From Spisula solida (Eukaryota; Mollusca; Bivalvia; Venerida; Mactridae), in contig OX365955.1 of NCBI GenBank assembly GCA_947247005.1, positions 47,533,822 through 47,597,821 of the forward strand: a stretch of 64,000 nucleotides of DNA, given 5' to 3'. Positions 63,563 through 64,000 of the stretch are shown one piece after another. A program made the position numbers and the translations under genes. The notes below the pieces were generated by a model that was not told where the DNA came from, made no database searches, and saw only the letters and a program-made list of their open reading frames with translations. The first letter of the stretch is position 1, and every line of letters begins with the position of its first letter.

Positions 63563-64000
63563 GTATGTTAGAGTTTTTGTATTCATTGTATTTACATGTA
63601 TTATGAAACTATAAGTTGCAGTATTAAGCTGTCACAAATCTGTTTCTGTGTACATGTATACTGTATGTTATGCTTTCTGATTATTGCCTTCGTGGTCTAT
63701 GACAAACAAATTAAATATTGTAGTTATTAATAGGTAGTGTATTGTAAAGCATCGCGACATACTAGCATATCAGTTGCAATGTAAAATTTATTGTGAAGGG
63801 CAGTTAACGTTATATATAGACTTGCTTGGAATATCTTCAAAAAGCATGCACACTTGAATAACAAGCTGATTCTGTTTTGTACAGTCCAAGCCCATCGGGT
63901 TAGCACTAGTCTGTTGCCCGGAAGTTGGAACTGTCCGTGATTTCTGGAGTGGACTGGTTTTGTTCTCCCATTACATTGTTATCTGGAACTTGTTAACAGT
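63563..64000 (+). other. Start of next SLC19 intron
   Basis: Begins with donor GTATGT after GCATC. No exon that continues the frame could be found; the acceptor-like site near 63892 leads to a stop in the required phase. Confidence 0.5.

Overview
This window is animal nuclear DNA. It is AT-rich, its genes are split by many GT-AG introns, and it is full of minisatellites and short inverted-repeat elements. It most likely comes from a mollusc, probably a bivalve. The reasons are the gene types (divergent non-vertebrate ionotropic glutamate receptors, a type II membrane copper amine oxidase, an SLC19 carrier), the frequent TACATGTA words, and a dispersed repeat starting AGCTCACCTG that I associate with bivalve genomes. 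The species cannot be named from the sequence.

Layout. 1-1590 is a hairpin-rich satellite. 3917-18361 (minus strand) is a complete 12-exon ionotropic glutamate receptor gene (868 aa), rebuilt here by matching reading frame and splice phase. 18362-27506 is intergenic and holds a decayed LINE and a 2.4 kb element with terminal inverted repeats. 27507-47670 (plus strand) is a second, divergently transcribed receptor of 16 exons (892 aa). 48439-53364 (minus strand) is a complete 3-exon copper amine oxidase (829 aa). 53365-60421 is intergenic with several palindromic MITE-like elements. 60422-63562 (plus strand) is the 5' part of an SLC19 vitamin transporter gene that runs off the right edge.

The two receptors are head-to-head paralogues whose first five introns have identical phases (1,1,1,0,0). 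They have diverged in the pore and ligand pocket. The minus-strand protein has Met-Lys where AMPA receptors have Gln-Gln at the Q/R site; the plus-strand protein keeps Gln. Both keep the ligand-binding Arg, but both have Asp in place of the usual Glu. The amine oxidase and SLC19 genes have no obvious functional link to the receptors.

The most striking observation is that two unrelated genes carry minisatellites built from the end of an exon plus its own 5' splice site. In the plus-strand receptor, a 30 bp unit (last codons of the pore exon + GTAGGT donor) is repeated about 127 times in two tandem blocks inside the next intron, and the first units stay open in frame. In the SLC19 gene, a 63 bp unit (end of exon 1 + GTAAGT donor) is repeated about 15 times. 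Each array therefore presents many candidate donor sites in a row.
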